From Opitutales bacterium (GTDB taxonomy: Bacteria > Verrucomicrobiota > Verrucomicrobiia > Opitutales > T3Sed10-336): DNA of 64,000 nt. Made by a program: the position numbers and the translations under genes. Location: positions 35,547-99,546 of the forward strand of contig SLTG01000008.1 in NCBI GenBank assembly GCA_007130045.1, written 5' to 3'. Shown in pieces: positions 17,231 to 25,700 of the stretch (position 1 is its first letter; each line of letters begins with the position of its first letter). Below the pieces are notes generated by a model that was not told the DNA's origin, ran no database searches, and saw only the letters and a list, made by a program, of their open reading frames with translations.

Positions 17231-17746
17231 CGCCTGAACGGGGGCCGACGCGTTCGCGAGCGGACGCCCTGCGAAATCAGTTTCGATGCGGCTACAGGAC
17301 CAGCAAACCGATAAATCCCAGGAGCAGGAGCAGTAGCAGGACGGAGAGGGTTTTCACTTCCTGTTTGGTGAGCTGAAAGAGTTTCATCGTGATGAATTGG
17401 AGTTAGAGCGTTTGCGCCGGATGGATGGCGCCTGCGAAGCGATTTGCCCGGCAAGAAATTCCGGTTACCGATTCCGGGCGCCGGGCTCGCGCGCGGCGCG
17501 CCGGGCGAGGGCGGTTTCGGAAGGGTCGCCGGCGGAGAGAGGATGGAATCGCACACTGAATGCAAACGGCTCCGGACGCAAGGCGTATTGTGGGAGAACG
17601 CCGGGCCCGCACGCGATTTGCATCGTTGACGGACGGCGAAAAAAGCGGGGACGTTTTCGCGTTGTTCCATCGGGGCGATTGCTTATTCTTAATTCCCGGA
17701 TCCACCTGAACCGGCGAGCGCGCGATTGTCCGGTTATCGAAAAGAA
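17231..17746. other. 516-bp region between IS66 remnant and aroK
   Basis: The stretch holds only a possible 31-codon micro-gene (17292-17387, minus). The remainder is GC-rich without recognisable coding content. Part of it may be decayed DNA associated with the IS66 remnant. The aroK promoter should lie at its right end, but no convincing -35/-10 pair is seen. Confidence 0.4.
17292..17387 (-). CDS. possible 31-residue single-pass membrane micro-protein
   Basis: From ATG 17387 the frame encodes MKLFQLTKQEVKTLSVLL, then a run of leucines, then GFIGLLVL and a TAG stop. A polar N-terminal helix is followed by one membrane segment. The layout resembles the N-terminus of some verrucomicrobial envelope proteins or a free-standing regulatory peptide. 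No good ribosome site precedes it, so it may be chance or a remnant. Confidence 0.3.
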   Translation of the reverse strand: MKLFQLTKQEVKTLSVLLLLLLLGFIGLLVL

Positions 17747-18319
17747 ATGACAAAGCAGAGCAATAACGGAGCAAAACCCGAGACGAACCTTTACCTGGTC
17801 GGATTCATGGGAACGGGAAAGAGCACGATCGGACGAATGGTCGCCTCGCGGCTCGGGTTCAAGTTTCTCGACAGCGACGCCGAGATCGAACGCGCCAGGG
17901 GCAAGAGCGTTCGAAAGATCTTCGAGCAGGAGGGGGAGGATGCTTTTCGCAGGTACGAGAGGGATTTTATTGTGGACGGTCATCCCCCGCAACGGTGCGT
18001 CGTGGCTTGCGGGGGAGGGCTGATCACGCAACCCGGGATGGTGGACATCCTCAAAGCGAAGGGCGTGCTGATCGCCCTGTACGCGTCGCCCGAAACGATC
18101 ATTGAGCGGACGAGCATCAATCGCGCGCGACCGCTTCTGGACTGCGATAATCCGGAAAAACGTATCCGCGAACTCATGGCTGCCAGGGAAGCGATTTACA
18201 GGGAGGCGGGGTCGCTTGTGCTGACCGATCACCGGTCCCGCTGCGAGGTGCTTGCCCACATCCAACGCATTTATTCCAGGGAAGTCCGGGAGCGGGGAAC
18301 CCGAAAGTTGGAGGAGTAG
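17747..18319 (+). CDS. aroK: shikimate kinase
   Basis: 190 residues from ATG 17747; a TTG 21 bp upstream is possible but adds nothing family-like. The P-loop GFMGTGKST, the Asp pair in FLDSDAEIE, the shikimate-binding Arg in FRRYER and the glycine loop VACGGGL are all present, as is the lid region with NRARPLL. It phosphorylates shikimate in aromatic amino acid synthesis. Another gene of the pathway, aroC, is at 47442 in the same window. Confidence 0.94.
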   Translation: MTKQSNNGAKPETNLYLVGFMGTGKSTIGRMVASRLGFKFLDSDAEIERARGKSVRKIFEQEGEDAFRRYERDFIVDGHPPQRCVVACGGGLITQPGMVDILKAKGVLIALYASPETIIERTSINRARPLLDCDNPEKRIRELMAAREAIYREAGSLVLTDHRSRCEVLAHIQRIYSREVRERGTRKLEE

Positions 18320-18411
18320 GAGGGGATTGGGCTGGACTGTTGCATCCGCCAGGCGTCTCAGTTAGGGTTGAATGTCATGGAAATCCATGCGTTCCAAACG
18401 TGTCCGAGTCA

Positions 18412-19734
18412 ATGAGCAGTCTCTCCAGGAGTTCCGATCCCTCTCCCGCAGGGTCACGGAAGACGAGTATCGAGAAGCGGGAATCCTTTCGGAATGCCGT
18501 CAAAGACATGGGATTCGACGAGGTGCGCTTCGCGCCGGCAACCGAGGCCCCCGCAATCTACGCCGATCGCTTCGCCGAATGGCTCAATGACGGCGGACAC
18601 GCCGGCATGGGTTGGCTTGAACGGACCCGGGAGAAACGGCTGGATCCGTCGAGGGTGCTGCCCGGCGCGCGCTCGATGGTTATGCTGGGGGTCAATTATT
18701 GGCCCGGCGAAGAAAAGGCGCGCCGGCAGGAAATGTGGGCGAAGTATGCCCTGTACAAGGATTACCATGACATGATCGAGGCCGCGTTGAAGCGGTGCGG
18801 GACGCTCCTTGAGGAGCGGTTTGGAATCGGTCCGTCCGACCACCGGTATTACGTGGATACCGGACCGGTGATGGAGCGCGGGTTCGCGGCCCGGTGCGGG
18901 ATCGGATTCCAGGGGAAAAACGGGATGCTGATCTCCCGGAGTCATGGGAACTGGTTGTTTCTTGCCTGCATTGTGACGCGACTCCGTTTTATTCCGGATC
19001 CGCCGCTCGTGGGTGGAAATCCGGTCGAAGGCGCGGGCGACACCGGCCAGTTCTGCGGCACCTGCCGACGCTGCATCGACGCGTGCCCGACCGATGCCAT
19101 TCGCGAGCCGGGCCTGGTGGAGTCGCGGTTGTGCATATCCTACCAGACTATTGAAAACAAAGGGATCATTCCCAGAGAACTCCGACCGTTGATCGGAGGG
19201 CGGATTTTCGGGTGTGACATCTGTCTCGACGTCTGCCCATGGAACCGCTTCGCCCGATCGGGGCGGCAATTGTTGCTGGAACAACGCTACCGGCTGGCGG
19301 ACCTCACGTTGCTGGAGATCCTCTGTATGACCCGGGAGCGCTTCAGCGAGGAATTTCGGAGAAGTCCGGTCAAGCGTTTGAAGTGGCGCGGGCTGATGCG
19401 AAACGGGTGTGTGGTTGCGGCGAACACGTGCGGCAAAGAACCGAGCGAGCGGGCGGCGATTCTCGATGCTCTCGAGCGACTCGCCAAAGACGACGAACCG
19501 ATCGTTCGCGCTCATGCGGTCTGGGCGATTCACCGCATTGCCGGCGGCAACGCCCGCGACCGGCTGAAATCCCTTTGCCAAAAAGAAACGGACCCCGAGG
19601 TTCTCGAAGAATACGCCCGGGCGGAACAACCCCGGGCGGGCCTCAATGCTCATACCGGCGCGTCGGCCGGGAACGGCGATTTCGCGGCGGGGATACGCAC
19701 TAATCGCCGCTCAGGCGAGCCTGAGAAACAGTAA
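18412..19734 (+). CDS. queG: epoxyqueuosine reductase
   Basis: 440 residues from ATG 18412. The catalytic motif YVDTGPVMERGFAAR contains the conserved Asp, and two ferredoxin motifs follow (CGTCRRCIDACPTDAI and CDICLDVCPWN). These bind the [4Fe-4S] clusters beside the cobalamin that makes queuosine in tRNA. The C-terminus carries a HEAT-like helical region as in other QueG proteins. Residues 1-25 are a poorly conserved basic extension, so a later start is possible. Confidence 0.95.
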   Translation: MSSLSRSSDPSPAGSRKTSIEKRESFRNAVKDMGFDEVRFAPATEAPAIYADRFAEWLNDGGHAGMGWLERTREKRLDPSRVLPGARSMVMLGVNYWPGEEKARRQEMWAKYALYKDYHDMIEAALKRCGTLLEERFGIGPSDHRYYVDTGPVMERGFAARCGIGFQGKNGMLISRSHGNWLFLACIVTRLRFIPDPPLVGGNPVEGAGDTGQFCGTCRRCIDACPTDAIREPGLVESRLCISYQTIENKGIIPRELRPLIGGRIFGCDICLDVCPWNRFARSGRQLLLEQRYRLADLTLLEILCMTRERFSEEFRRSPVKRLKWRGLMRNGCVVAANTCGKEPSERAAILDALERLAKDDEPIVRAHAVWAIHRIAGGNARDRLKSLCQKETDPEVLEEYARAEQPRAGLNAHTGASAGNGDFAAGIRTNRRSGEPEKQ

Positions 19735-19883
19735 TCTCACGATCGGGTCTGTAGTCAGACCGTTCGGCGAATGGGATCGATCTTGAACCATCATTTCGAG
19801 ATTGCCGACGGGGCTACGAAGGCTCGCGGGGAAGGTGAATTCAGGCTTGTATTCTTCAATCATTCATTAAAGGATACCGAGGT

Positions 19884-21485
19884 ATGAGATATTGCCCCCG
19901 TGTATTCCCCGCCGTGTTTTCCGCCGTCTCAGCCGGCGTGGTTTTGTCGGCTTGCATGCCGCCTGCCGAAGCGGATCTTGACGAGCGACGATCCGTAGAG
20001 GTCACGGATCGGGAGATCAGTGATGCGTTTTTCACCGTGGTGGAGCAACTCGACCTCGGCGGCGTGTTTTTCGGCTACATCGACATCGAAGAGGATATTG
20101 CGGGGTTTGCCGCTGATTTGAACCGGTTCATCGCCGAGATCCAGGAGCATGTGTCTCCTTTTCCGCCGCTTCCGGTTGACGTCGAGGCGATTGTCCGCAG
20201 CGCGCACCTGGACGGGTTGCGTGCGGTCGGGTTGAGTTCGGTGCGAAGCGAAGGCCTGTTTCGGAATTCCGGGTTCCTTTACCTGCCCGAGGGGCGGCAG
20301 GGTGTGTTTCGGGTAATGGGCGGCGAGCCGAAGCCGTTTGCCGGGCTTGCCTACGCTCCGGCCGATACGGCGTTTTTCTATGAGATTGAGTGCGACGTTC
20401 CCGCGTTGACGAATGTGGTGACCGGGATTGTCGAAACCGTCATGGGCGACGCGGGACGCAATATGATTGAAAGCTGGAAGGAGCAACCGATCGACGAAAG
20501 CGGGGTCACACCGGGGGAAGTCATTGCAGCCCTGGACGGGCGGCTTTCGGTGGCGCTCGGCCTGAATCCCGGGAATCGGCTGCCGATCCCCGGCGCCGGC
20601 GCGACCTTCGCCGAACCGGAGCTTCTGGTTCGGGCCGAGGGATTTGGTTCCCTTGTGCTAAAGTTGTTGGGTGACAATCCGTTTTTCGTGCGCAGCGACG
20701 AGGGCGGGGTTATCATTTTCGAGACCGTGGAGGCGCTTCCGGCGCCGTTTTCCGGGAAGCACCCCATTTTCCTGATCGAAGACGGAAACATGTTCTTTTC
20801 GTTGTCGCGGGAATTCCTGGCGGAAAACCGGGATCTGGACGGTGACACCCTGGGTGCGCAGGAGGAGTTTGCGACGATTCTGGAAGCCCTGGGCGGTCCG
20901 GAAGGGAACGGGCTGCTCTTTGTTCGACCCGTTGTACTGGACCAAATCAGGCGTTTTGTTCAGGAAAGCGGAGGCGCGAATCCGGAGATGGCTTCGAGTA
21001 TTGCGATCCTGCAACAAATGCTTCCCGTCACGGATCGTCCGATCGCATCGCTACGCCAGAACGTCGATCACGGCATCCTGTTTAAATCCGAATGGCCGAG
21101 TTCACACAAGCAGACGATGATTTCCGGGGCTTATTTCAATCCGCTCGTGCTGGGACTTCTCAGTTCGATGGCGATTCCCGCGTTCACCCGGGTACGGGAG
21201 GATTCCATTGAGGCGCGAACGGATAACGATGCCAGGCAGATCGCGGCGGCGGCGCAGCAGTATTTCCTCGAGGAAAACGTGGAGGAGGTTTTGGTGGAAT
21301 ACGATCCCGGCACCGGCGAAATTTCCGGACCGCTTGCATTATACGTGCGGAAGCTCGGCACCGGGTACGACCGGTTTCCTGAAAAGATGACGTTGGACGG
21401 CGAGTTTGTCCTGGGTCACCCGACACTCGTCGATGACCGGCGTTACAAGGACTTTGGGCAGTACATTGGGCCTTCGTGGGAGTGA
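19884..21485 (+). CDS. lipoprotein with C-terminal pseudopilin-like region
   Basis: 533 residues; an AAAGGA ribosome site precedes ATG 19884. The N-terminus is a lipoprotein signal with lipobox VLSAC (Cys about 24). Residues 30-410 form a beta-rich domain without a clear family; it resembles proteins that sum up large repeated globular units. From about residue 415 the segment LLSSMAIPAFTRVRED, then ARQIAAAAQQYFLEE and a GYDRFPE tail, matches the pilin-like module often seen in Verrucomicrobiota. The pilin module is thus internal and lacks its own prepilin cleavage site. Function is unknown; an envelope or pilus-linked role is inference. Confidence 0.8.
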   Translation: MRYCPRVFPAVFSAVSAGVVLSACMPPAEADLDERRSVEVTDREISDAFFTVVEQLDLGGVFFGYIDIEEDIAGFAADLNRFIAEIQEHVSPFPPLPVDVEAIVRSAHLDGLRAVGLSSVRSEGLFRNSGFLYLPEGRQGVFRVMGGEPKPFAGLAYAPADTAFFYEIECDVPALTNVVTGIVETVMGDAGRNMIESWKEQPIDESGVTPGEVIAALDGRLSVALGLNPGNRLPIPGAGATFAEPELLVRAEGFGSLVLKLLGDNPFFVRSDEGGVIIFETVEALPAPFSGKHPIFLIEDGNMFFSLSREFLAENRDLDGDTLGAQEEFATILEALGGPEGNGLLFVRPVVLDQIRRFVQESGGANPEMASSIAILQQMLPVTDRPIASLRQNVDHGILFKSEWPSSHKQTMISGAYFNPLVLGLLSSMAIPAFTRVREDSIEARTDNDARQIAAAAQQYFLEENVEEVLVEYDPGTGEISGPLALYVRKLGTGYDRFPEKMTLDGEFVLGHPTLVDDRRYKDFGQYIGPSWE

Positions 21486-21511
21486 ACGCGAGCCCGGAAG
21501 GCGTAACTGAG

Positions 21512-21733
21512 ATGTATTCGGTAAGGAGACCGACGCGGGGGGAATATCTCGTGCTGTTCACCGTTTTGGGACTGATATTTTTCGGTTTTGGAGTTGCCGG
21601 GCTGTATTTCGGATTGCAGGCGCCTGAAGAGAAGAAGGAAGCCGCGGAAGAGCTCGTTCGGTACAGCTTCATTTCAATCGCATGCGGGGTTGTTTCGGTT
21701 TTTTTCGCATCCCTGTTTCGCCGTTGGTCTTAA
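21512..21733 (+). CDS. small two-helix membrane protein
   Basis: 73 residues from ATG 21512, preceded by GGAAGG at a suitable distance; a GTG at 21476 in the same frame overlaps the upstream gene. Two membrane helices (about residues 13-33 and 52-66) flank a charged loop with EEKKEAAEELVR. No family recognised. It is 26 bp after the lipoprotein-pilin gene and followed by a terminator, so the two are likely co-transcribed. Confidence 0.65.
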   Translation: MYSVRRPTRGEYLVLFTVLGLIFFGFGVAGLYFGLQAPEEKKEAAEELVRYSFISIACGVVSVFFASLFRRWS

Positions 21734-21755
21734 TCCGGACGACAAGTAATCATCA

Positions 21756-21795
21756 AAACAGGAAGCGCGCATTCACCGGACTGCGCTTCCTGTTT
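21756..21795 (+). terminator. rho-independent terminator, 13-bp stem
   Basis: AAACAGGAAGCGC at 21756-21768 pairs perfectly with GCGCTTCCTGTTT at 21783-21795 across a 14-base loop. The A/T ends give a short U run on either strand. It ends the lipoprotein/small membrane protein unit. Confidence 0.85.
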
Positions 21796-21917
21796 GGTTG
21801 GATTGCAGAAAGGACTCGACGCCGCCGGCGCCGGATTGCGAACCCGAGGAACATGACGCCGAGGGGATTTTCAGAAGGCGGATCCCTGTCCTTACGAACA
21901 GGCCTGTGCCGATTCAG

Positions 21918-22355
21918 CTACTTCTTGCTGAATTTCCGGTCGAGGGCATAAGTGCCGGAGCCGGCGTAGATCAGGTAAATGCAGGCGAGGAGGAGGAGTC
22001 CGTCCAATCTTATGCTGTGTGCACCGGCTATAAGCCCGTTGTCGGCGAACACGGGTACCTTCGTCAACCAAATGGCAAAGATCATCGTGACGGCGAGCGG
22101 AACGGCCGCCAGCCGGGTGTAGAGTCCGAGTAGGACGCCGATTCCTCCAAGAAGTTCGAACATGCCCACGAACGGACCGAGAAATCCCGCCGCGGGAAGT
22201 CCCATTTCCGCGAAACGGCCGGCGCCCATCTCGGCGGGTTCAATAAATTTGCGCAGGCCCGCGAGGATAAAGACGAGGCCCGCGCCGATCCGAAGGAGGA
22301 TGACCGCGCGGAACGTGCGGTCCTGATAGGTCTTATTGAATACGGTGGCTCTCAT
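21918..22355 (-). CDS. DoxX family membrane protein
   Basis: 145 residues with four membrane helices. The family pattern is clear: LLRIGAGLVFILAGLRKFIEP, GPFVGMFELLGGIGVLLGLYT and the Asp-containing helix SIRLDGLLLLACIYLIYAG. DoxX proteins are small quinol- or redox-linked membrane proteins whose exact role is mostly undefined. It is a single-gene unit, convergent with the small membrane protein. Confidence 0.88.
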   Translation of the reverse strand: MRATVFNKTYQDRTFRAVILLRIGAGLVFILAGLRKFIEPAEMGAGRFAEMGLPAAGFLGPFVGMFELLGGIGVLLGLYTRLAAVPLAVTMIFAIWLTKVPVFADNGLIAGAHSIRLDGLLLLACIYLIYAGSGTYALDRKFSKK

Positions 22356-22799
22356 TGAATTATCGCGTGGTATTTACGGATTGGGTGTGCCGAGGTCAAA
22401 CCTGGAATCCACAGGGTAATTCCGGCGGATTTTCAAAAGTCGAAAGTATATCATAATTGGCACGGGAATTCGCGAAGGACGAAGCCACATATTGGCAAGA
22501 GTTGACGCGATTTTGGCCGAAGAAGCGCTTTTATTGGCAAGTGCGTGAGATTTTGCGCGTCGAGGCTTCTGTTCTGTGATGAAACGCTTTCGTCCGGCAG
22601 GGTGCCTGTCGGGCGCCGGCTTCTTAGGGTTGCAAAGTGGGGCGATGCGCGTGGGAGGGGTATTTATTTTGATGCAGGGAGTTGATACCGGCACAATTAG
22701 GTGACATAAAAAGCGTGTGCGTGACTTTTTTGAATTCCCGTACCCATTGCAACGAGCGTATCCTGTACACTAACTATAATCCTCCCGAGTCCTGAACTA
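22356..22799. other. 444-bp divergent intergenic region
   Basis: No gene is seen. The word TATTGGCAAG occurs at 22490-22499 and again at 22532-22541, 42 bp apart (about four helical turns), each followed some bases later by GATTTTG; a related TAATTGGCAC lies at 22454. A TATAAT sits at 22775-22780 but would leave only about 13 bases before the start codon and has no good -35. Confidence 0.4.
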
Positions 22800-25700
22800 A
22801 TGAAGAATTTCATATTGCTTCGGCGATCGCATGTTCCTGCGGCGATTGCGTGTGGTGTGGCGGCATTGGTCTGTTTGGCCATTGTTTATTTGATGTCTCC
22901 CGGCTCCGGGACCGTATCCGGTTCCGATGCCGCTTCAATCGACGGATCCGTTGAAATCCTTCCGGGTCCGTCCGAACAATACGAGCCGGTTGAGGCACGT
23001 ACTTCATATCTGGATACGATCGATAACGGTTTCCCCGGCGAGATTTCGGAAGAGGGGGGTGGCGACGGCAGTGCGTCCGAAGCTTTTGCCGCATGGAGCG
23101 AGCGCTACGCGACCGCTTCGCCTGCCGAGCGAGCGGCGATGGAGGCGGAGGGAGTGTTCCTGGCCGGGGAGCGGAGGGACGAGCTGTACCGGTTGATTCG
23201 CGAAGATCCTGAAGCCGCGCTGAAATTGGCGGTTCCCGATCGCGTGCGCGGAGCACTGCCCGGTTCGGTGACGGCCCTTATCGAGGAACGGTTTGGCGGC
23301 ACTGGAAGTCTTGTGGTTTTCGGGGTGACCCCGGGTGCCGAAAGACCCGAAGAATTTGATCCGGTGTTGCGTTACGCGGAGATTGACGGGGAGCGATACG
23401 AGGCGTTCACGTACGGCCGGCGCCTGGATCAGAGGACCGGACGGGATCTATCGCTGCACGGAATTTCGGTCGATGGACGGATGGCGCTCCACGAGAGCCC
23501 TCTGCGGTTGATGGAGGAGGGGGAACGCATCGATGCCGGAACTTCCGTCCTCAAATACGATTGCGAAACCGGAAGTGTGTCCGGGACGACGGATGCGGAT
23601 GTGGCTCCGGGGGCGGTTGCGGCGCAATCCTCCGATATGACTTTCCTGCTTTGCGGCGAAGACGGTTGCGCCAGCGGGCATTTCATGGCGCTTTCGGACG
23701 ATTTCACATCCGATTTCGAGGACGGCTTCATTCCCCATCCGTACCGGACCAGGGGATCAAGAAGCGTTTTGGTCGTCCGGTTTTTGACCGAGGAGGACGA
23801 AGACGATGAGAACGGCGATGGAAACGGCGACGAAAACGGCGACGAAAACGGCGACGAAAATGGGGGAATTTTCGCGCTGGAGAACGGAGAGGGTAACGGG
23901 GAAGAAGAGGAATTGATCCCGGACTGGAGCGATGAGGCCGTTATGGCGGCGATGCAGGAGGTTAATGAATTCCTGCGCGCGAATTCGTTCCAACAGTTTT
24001 CATTCACAACGATCCATGTGACCGAGTTCCTGGCACCGCCCGGCGACTTGTCTTCGGACCCGATGGAGGTCATCGAAGCGGGACGAAATGCCGCCCGCGA
24101 TGCCGGGTATGCCGGTGAATATGATTTTCTTATCGTCGGCACGAGGGCGGAGGAAGGGCTTGGTCGCGGGTACGGGTTGATCGGAGGGAAGGGCGCCTGG
24201 GTGCTGGGGGAATTCGATCCCGCCGTCGTCGCCCACGAACTGGGGCACAATTTCGGTCTGTTTCATGCCGACTACTGGGAGCCTTTCGGTCTCCTGGGGG
24301 ATTATCCGATCGCAAACGCGCGATCGGTCGAGTCCGGTAATGTGTTTGATTTGATGGGCAATGCGGATGCGTTTCCGCAAAATCATTTCAATTCCGCCTT
24401 CAAGTCCTTTCTGCGCTGGCTGCCTGAAGCAAACACGCATGTGATTCCTGACGCGAGTTCGGGCGGGACATACCGATTGCACCGGCTTGACGGAGGCGCC
24501 GCCCTCTCGATGAATCGCCGTCACGCGATCCGGCTCGTAAACGATCGCCCCGGCGATTTTCCAAACATCCCGATCGAGGATTATTGGATTGAGTTTCGTC
24601 CGTTGTTCGAAGAAAACCCGCGCGCGAGCATGGGCGTCGCGGTACTCTGGGGCGACGAGGGAACCTTCCGCGGAAATCATCTTTTGAACATGGGGCAGGC
24701 GGTGGCCGGGATCGAGGCGGGTCTGCTCGATGCCGAGGAATCCGCGCTTGTTTTAGGGGAAACCTTTTCCGATCTCGCCAACAATATTCACATCACTCCG
24801 CTCTCCATGGGGGGGGCGGCGCCTCACGAGTTCGTTGATGTCGCAGTGACGCGGGGTGTTCTCGAAGTCGCGCTGATCGATCCGTCGCCCGAACCTTCCG
24901 TTGTGAATCCCGATGGGGTCATTGGGGTTCCAATAAACGAACAAATCATACTGACAGCCGACGCTTGGGCGACAGGCAGTCCGGTCGATAGCGTGGAGTT
25001 CCTGCTCAACGGCGAACCCATTCGTCCTGGTGAACCGGTTGGAGGCGGCAGGTACACCGCTGAAATGACGCTCGATGGTTTTGGACCCGAAATTCACGAA
25101 CTGCGGGCGCTGGTCAGGAATGCTGCCGGCAACGAGCGAACGTCCTCCGCCGTTCTGCTGCAAATCGCGCCGCCCGTTCCCCAGGTCGGTCTCCAGGTTT
25201 CGGATATCCAGGTCACGTTGGGTGAAACGGTCACGTTGAGTGTCGTTGACGCGGATCAAGGCGAATTTTTCACGATTTCCACAGTGGAGTTCTTCGTCGA
25301 GGGGCAAAGCCTCGGGGTGGTTGAGGCGGCGCCGTTCACCATCGAATGGACCGCTGACGGCAAGGGAGATTTCCTGTTGCAGGCGGTAGTGACCGACGAT
25401 ACCGGTGAATCGGTAACAACTAATTTCGTCGTCGTATTCGTGGTCGACGGCGATTTGCCCGATTCTCCGCTCGCTTTCTCCTGGTTCCCCATTACAAGCG
25501 GCACAACGGGCGATCTCTTCGATGTCACCTATGGCGGAGATCGATTCCTCGCTGTCGGAGCATCGGGAATCCTTTTGTCATCCGAAAACGCGGAGGATTG
25601 GGTGAGCGAAGACAGCGGGGTGTCCGTGGACCTGCGGGGAATCGCTGCCGGGGAGGATCTGTACGTCGCGGTCGGCGGCACGGGAACAGTGCTGGAGTCC

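Noticed and set aside
16484..17314. 276-codon plus-strand frame across the IS66 remnant
   Set aside because: Antisense of the transposase remnant; the family match is on the minus strand only.
18454..19653. 399-codon minus-strand frame
   Set aside because: Antisense to queG, whose iron-sulfur motifs prove the plus-strand frame.
22455..22471. Sigma-54-like promoter TTGGCACGGGAATTCGC
   Set aside because: The -24 element fits but the GC of the -12 element is one base too far, and it is about 330 bp from the next start codon.
22775..22780. TATAAT as a promoter -10 for the protease gene
   Set aside because: No -35 at the right distance and the leader would be only about 13 bases.
23808..23860. 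Short regular repeats that could suggest a CRISPR-like array
   Set aside because: They are 12-base in-frame coding repeats without spacers.
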